Below are positions 61,763 to 64,000 of a stretch of DNA of 64,000 bases, piece by piece (the stretch's first letter is position 1; the number at the start of each line of letters is the position of its first letter). Location of the stretch: NCBI GenBank assembly GCA_022600955.1, contig JAHZJK010000026.1, forward strand, positions 33,591-97,590. Reading direction: 5' to 3'. The translations under genes were made by a program, and so were the position numbers. A model generated the notes under the pieces. The model was not told the DNA's origin and made no database searches. It worked only from the letters and a program-made list of their open reading frames with translations. The stretch comes from Gammaproteobacteria bacterium. GTDB taxonomy: Bacteria > Pseudomonadota > Gammaproteobacteria > Steroidobacterales > Woeseiaceae.

Positions 61763-63096
61763 AGCTGCAAAGAAAACTGCGTTCTCTCGTGCTAAAGATG
61801 CTTCTCGCGTCGAGCACCTTACAGGCGACGCGCTGGTGGTTTGAGGTGCGTCGCAAGTTTGCGGGCCGTCGACACACCGTGTCAGTCTTTTTGCAACTCG
61901 ACGATCCATATTCATACGTGTTGTCATGTTATTTGCCAGAGTTCGCGGAACACTACGACATTCAACTGAACGTCTATTTGTCAGAGGCGAAAGCGGGAGC
62001 ATTTCAGCCGTCGTCAGAAATGCTTGCGGAGTATGCGGTCACAGATGGTCGTCGCCTGGCACAGGAGCTTGGCATTCCGTTTCTCGACAAAGGGAAATTT
62101 CCACCAAGCGATCTACGCAAGCCACTGCTCGAGGCGATAGCCAGAAGCGCGCAGACTGATAGTTACCTGGACGAGGTGCTTGCGGCACTCGCAGCGTACT
62201 GGCGTGGCGACAGCGCTGCGGCACAACGTATGTGTTCGAGCCCGGACGGAAGCGACGGAGCAAGCGAGTTTATCGCGTTGTCGCTGCAGAAGCTGGATAA
62301 GCTGGGTCACTACAATAGTGCAATGTTGCACTACGCTGGTGAGTGGTACTGGGGCGTTGATCGGTTGCACTACCTGATGCAGCGTCTTGACGAAGTCGGT
62401 GCGGCTCGCGAGATTCCTCGGAGCGCCCGGCTAACGTCAATCCGGCAAGCCATGCATGTGACTCTTCCGGTCAAGCCACCGACGTCAGCACGGGATTTGC
62501 CAGCCGTGGAGTTATTCTACTCGCCGCGCAGTCCGTACTCCTATCTGTTGCTCGCACGCCTGTACGCAATCGTTGATGCGTTTGGGTTGGACCTGCAGCT
62601 ACGACCTGTTTTGCCGATGGTCATGCGTGGCATGCAGGTACCGCGACAGAAGCTTTTGTACATTGCGCGTGACGCGATGCGCGAAGCGCGTCGAATGAAC
62701 ATCCCGTTTGGCGACCTCGCGGATCCGGTCGGGATCGGTGTTGAACGTTTCCTCGCTGTGTTTGACTATGCCAACAGCGAACGCCGCGGGCGTGACTTTT
62801 TACTGAATGGAGGCGTCGCTACCTGGGCAGAGGCAATTGACATGGCAACTGACAAAGGCATGCGTAAAGTAACAGGTCGGACAGGATTGTTTTGGCCAGA
62901 GGCGAAAGCAGCCATGCAAAACGATGACTGGCGCGAGGCGGCTGATACCAATCGCGCGGCCATGATGGAGGCCGGTTGTTGGGGCGTGCCGACCGTTCGT
63001 ATGGGTGATTATGTTGCCTGGGGACAGGATCGAGACTGGATGCTGGTTCGCCATATCGAAGAATTGTGTGACGCCGGGGAAGGAATACTCGTATGA
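61759..63096 (+). CDS. Tandem DsbA-like/HCCA-isomerase-like protein without CXXC
   Basis: About 445 residues with two thioredoxin-fold units of the 2-hydroxychromene-2-carboxylate isomerase/GST-kappa type. Each unit begins with the matching segment LDDPYSYVLSCYL or YSPRSPYSYLLLARLY, and the second ends CWGVPTVRMGDYVAWGQDR. Neither has the CXXC of DsbA. The double arrangement is uncommon; the activity may be an isomerase or glutathione-linked reaction. The GTG at 61759 overlaps the previous stop as GTGA; an ATG at 61729 is also open. Its stop overlaps the hydrolase gene by ATGA. Confidence 0.75.
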   Translation: MKLQRKLRSLVLKMLLASSTLQATRWWFEVRRKFAGRRHTVSVFLQLDDPYSYVLSCYLPEFAEHYDIQLNVYLSEAKAGAFQPSSEMLAEYAVTDGRRLAQELGIPFLDKGKFPPSDLRKPLLEAIARSAQTDSYLDEVLAALAAYWRGDSAAAQRMCSSPDGSDGASEFIALSLQKLDKLGHYNSAMLHYAGEWYWGVDRLHYLMQRLDEVGAAREIPRSARLTSIRQAMHVTLPVKPPTSARDLPAVELFYSPRSPYSYLLLARLYAIVDAFGLDLQLRPVLPMVMRGMQVPRQKLLYIARDAMREARRMNIPFGDLADPVGIGVERFLAVFDYANSERRGRDFLLNGGVATWAEAIDMATDKGMRKVTGRTGLFWPEAKAAMQNDDWREAADTNRAAMMEAGCWGVPTVRMGDYVAWGQDRDWMLVRHIEELCDAGEGILV

Positions 63097-63593
63097 CGAC
63101 CGTGATATTTTCGCACGGGCAGGAAAGTGGCCCGTGGGGCTCCAAAATTCGTGCAATGGCCGAGATCGCAAAGGGTCTGGGCTGTGGTGTGGACAGCATC
63201 GACTACCAGGGTATTGCTGACCCCACTGAGCGCGTTCAGAAGCTGCTGCGAGAATGCCAGGACATCGACGATCGACTAATCCTGGTGGGTTCGAGCATGG
63301 GCGGGCATGTGGCCACAGCTGCGGCAGAAGGCCTCGCAGCGGTGGGATTGTTCGTTTTGGCACCGGCTTATTTCATGCAGGGCTATGAGCACCTGACGCC
63401 CGCCGCGCCAGCGATTCCGACTTTTATCGTCCATGGATGGCACGATGATGTGGTCCCGGTCGAGAACAGTATTCGATATGCGCGTGAATCTAGTGCTACA
63501 TTGCACATTGTGGACGGTGACCATCGACTGACATCGAGAATTACCGAGATCAATACACAACTGACACAATTCATAAAAAGTTTATCCGTGTAG
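63093..63593 (+). CDS. Small alpha/beta hydrolase
   Basis: A 166-residue esterase-like protein. The first strand reads VIFSHGQESGPWGSK; the nucleophile elbow is GSSMGG (Ser), the acid is in HGWHDDVVP and the histidine in DGDHRL. The size and start resemble the YqiA/YcfP group. The substrate is unknown. Translationally coupled to the tandem thioredoxin-fold gene. Confidence 0.85.
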   Translation: MTTVIFSHGQESGPWGSKIRAMAEIAKGLGCGVDSIDYQGIADPTERVQKLLRECQDIDDRLILVGSSMGGHVATAAAEGLAAVGLFVLAPAYFMQGYEHLTPAAPAIPTFIVHGWHDDVVPVENSIRYARESSATLHIVDGDHRLTSRITEINTQLTQFIKSLSV

Positions 63594-63619
63594 AAAGACC
63601 CTGAAGGGAGGGGAGAAAA

Positions 63620-63961
63620 ATGAAATACCTGATTTTGCTAATGAGCATGTTTATCCTGGGATGTAGCAGTGAGTCTGGTTCTGACATGGCTGATGACGCG
63701 GCTGCTGCCGCTGATGACGCTGTAGAAGCAGCAGGCGAAATGGCTAACGATGCGGCTGACATGGCCAGTGACGCTGCCGATGCGGCTGGCGATATGGCCA
63801 ACGACGCGATGGATGCAGCAGGCGACATGGCAGACGACGCAGTGGATGCGGCCGGCGATATGGCAGACGATGCTGCCAACATGGTGGATGACGCGGCTGA
63901 TAAAGCTGAAGACGCTATGGAAGAAGGCAAGAAAAAAGTCGAAGAAGCGCTTAAAGACTGA
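63620..63961 (+). CDS. Ala/Asp-rich lipoprotein of 11-residue repeats
   Basis: A 113-residue lipoprotein (lipobox FILGC, Cys15). The mature part is an almost uninterrupted amphipathic helix made of copies of DAAGDMxxDAx, with the best three copies at residues 54-86. A basic Lys/Glu helix forms the end. The 11-residue period suggests a right-handed coiled coil or a surface-binding helix, as in LEA or apolipoprotein-like proteins. GGGAGGGG lies upstream of the ATG. Function unknown; coating the envelope during stress is a guess. Confidence 0.8.
   Translation: MKYLILLMSMFILGCSSESGSDMADDAAAAADDAVEAAGEMANDAADMASDAADAAGDMANDAMDAAGDMADDAVDAAGDMADDAANMVDDAADKAEDAMEEGKKKVEEALKD
63779..63877 (+). repeat. 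Three 33-base tandem repeats inside the lipoprotein gene
   Basis: Units at 63779-63811, 63812-63844 and 63845-63877 encode DAAGDMANDAM, DAAGDMADDAV and DAAGDMADDAA. The third codon positions differ between units, so the repeat is held at the protein level. Degenerate copies extend on both sides. Confidence 0.85.
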
Positions 63962-64000
63962 TTTTGAGTACTTGGCCGGCGGAGCGGGAGCGAATCGTGC

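Noticed and set aside
63779..63877. CRISPR-like direct repeats
   Set aside because: The units are contiguous with no spacers and are in frame inside a coding gene.
63571..63930. Minus-strand Ser/Ala-rich protein opposite the repeat lipoprotein
   Set aside because: It is the antisense shadow of the 33-base repeats. The plus-strand frame has a ribosome site and a lipobox.

Overview
The window is about 57% G+C by eye, densely coded, and carries no rRNA, tRNA, IS element, integrase or CRISPR array that I can see. No stretch over 300 bases lacks a gene. The gene content (SohB, LipA, Bcr/CflA transporter, the HutF/HutG histidine route, BatABD with MoxR, HiPIP, an NAD-linked Fds-type formate dehydrogenase, DUF1800/DUF1501) points to a free-living aerobic gammaproteobacterium, perhaps a marine or sediment lineage of the Woeseiales/Chromatiales kind. 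The class is fairly sure; the order is a guess.

Layout. 1-8.3 kb holds mixed housekeeping genes, a secreted S10 peptidase, and a two-gene heme unit: a di-heme-like lipoprotein followed by an outer-membrane barrel with an N-terminal CXXCH. A small exported protein here seems to be cut by an in-frame TGA. 8.3-18.5 kb is a complete histidine-utilisation locus. hutI and an MFS transporter run leftward; hutF-hutC-hutU-hutH-hutG run rightward. A HutC-type operator lies between them, and a sulfite-oxidase-like molybdoenzyme with its cytochrome is translationally coupled to hutG. 18.6-23.7 kb carries small envelope proteins, a membrane-anchored MDR reductase, an AAC(3)-fold acetyltransferase and an exported SDR. 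23.7-29.5 kb is fdhD-fdsG-fdsB-fdsA behind a Fur-like box, next to a divergent HiPIP gene. The HutG step releases formate, so this dehydrogenase is a natural partner of the hut pathway.

30-33 kb has an aromatic/aspartate aminotransferase, a ferric-reductase-like membrane protein and two lipoproteins. 33-40 kb is a textbook moxR-DUF58-DUF4381-batA-batB-batD operon with a good sigma-70 promoter. 40-50.7 kb is ordinary: GloA, a HAD phosphatase, hydrolase, OmpA-like protein, LipA, SohB, M48 protease, methyltransferase, L,D-transpeptidase, FabG-like SDR and a D-cysteine desulfhydrase-like enzyme.

50.8-58.6 kb is the most unusual part. An orphan contractile-tail sheath protein is followed on the same strand, with gaps of at most 63 bases, by an ECF sigma factor, a one-TM probable anti-sigma, a CnrX/Spy-like periplasmic protein, the DUF1800/DUF1501 pair and a DUF885 lipoprotein. 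58.6-64 kb holds two adjacent membrane GTPases, an alkyltransferase-like protein, a tandem thioredoxin-fold protein without CXXC, a small hydrolase and a lipoprotein built of 11-residue repeats.

Two genes (19195 and 46963) have coding sequence that begins upstream of any usual start codon, at CTG and ATC respectively.
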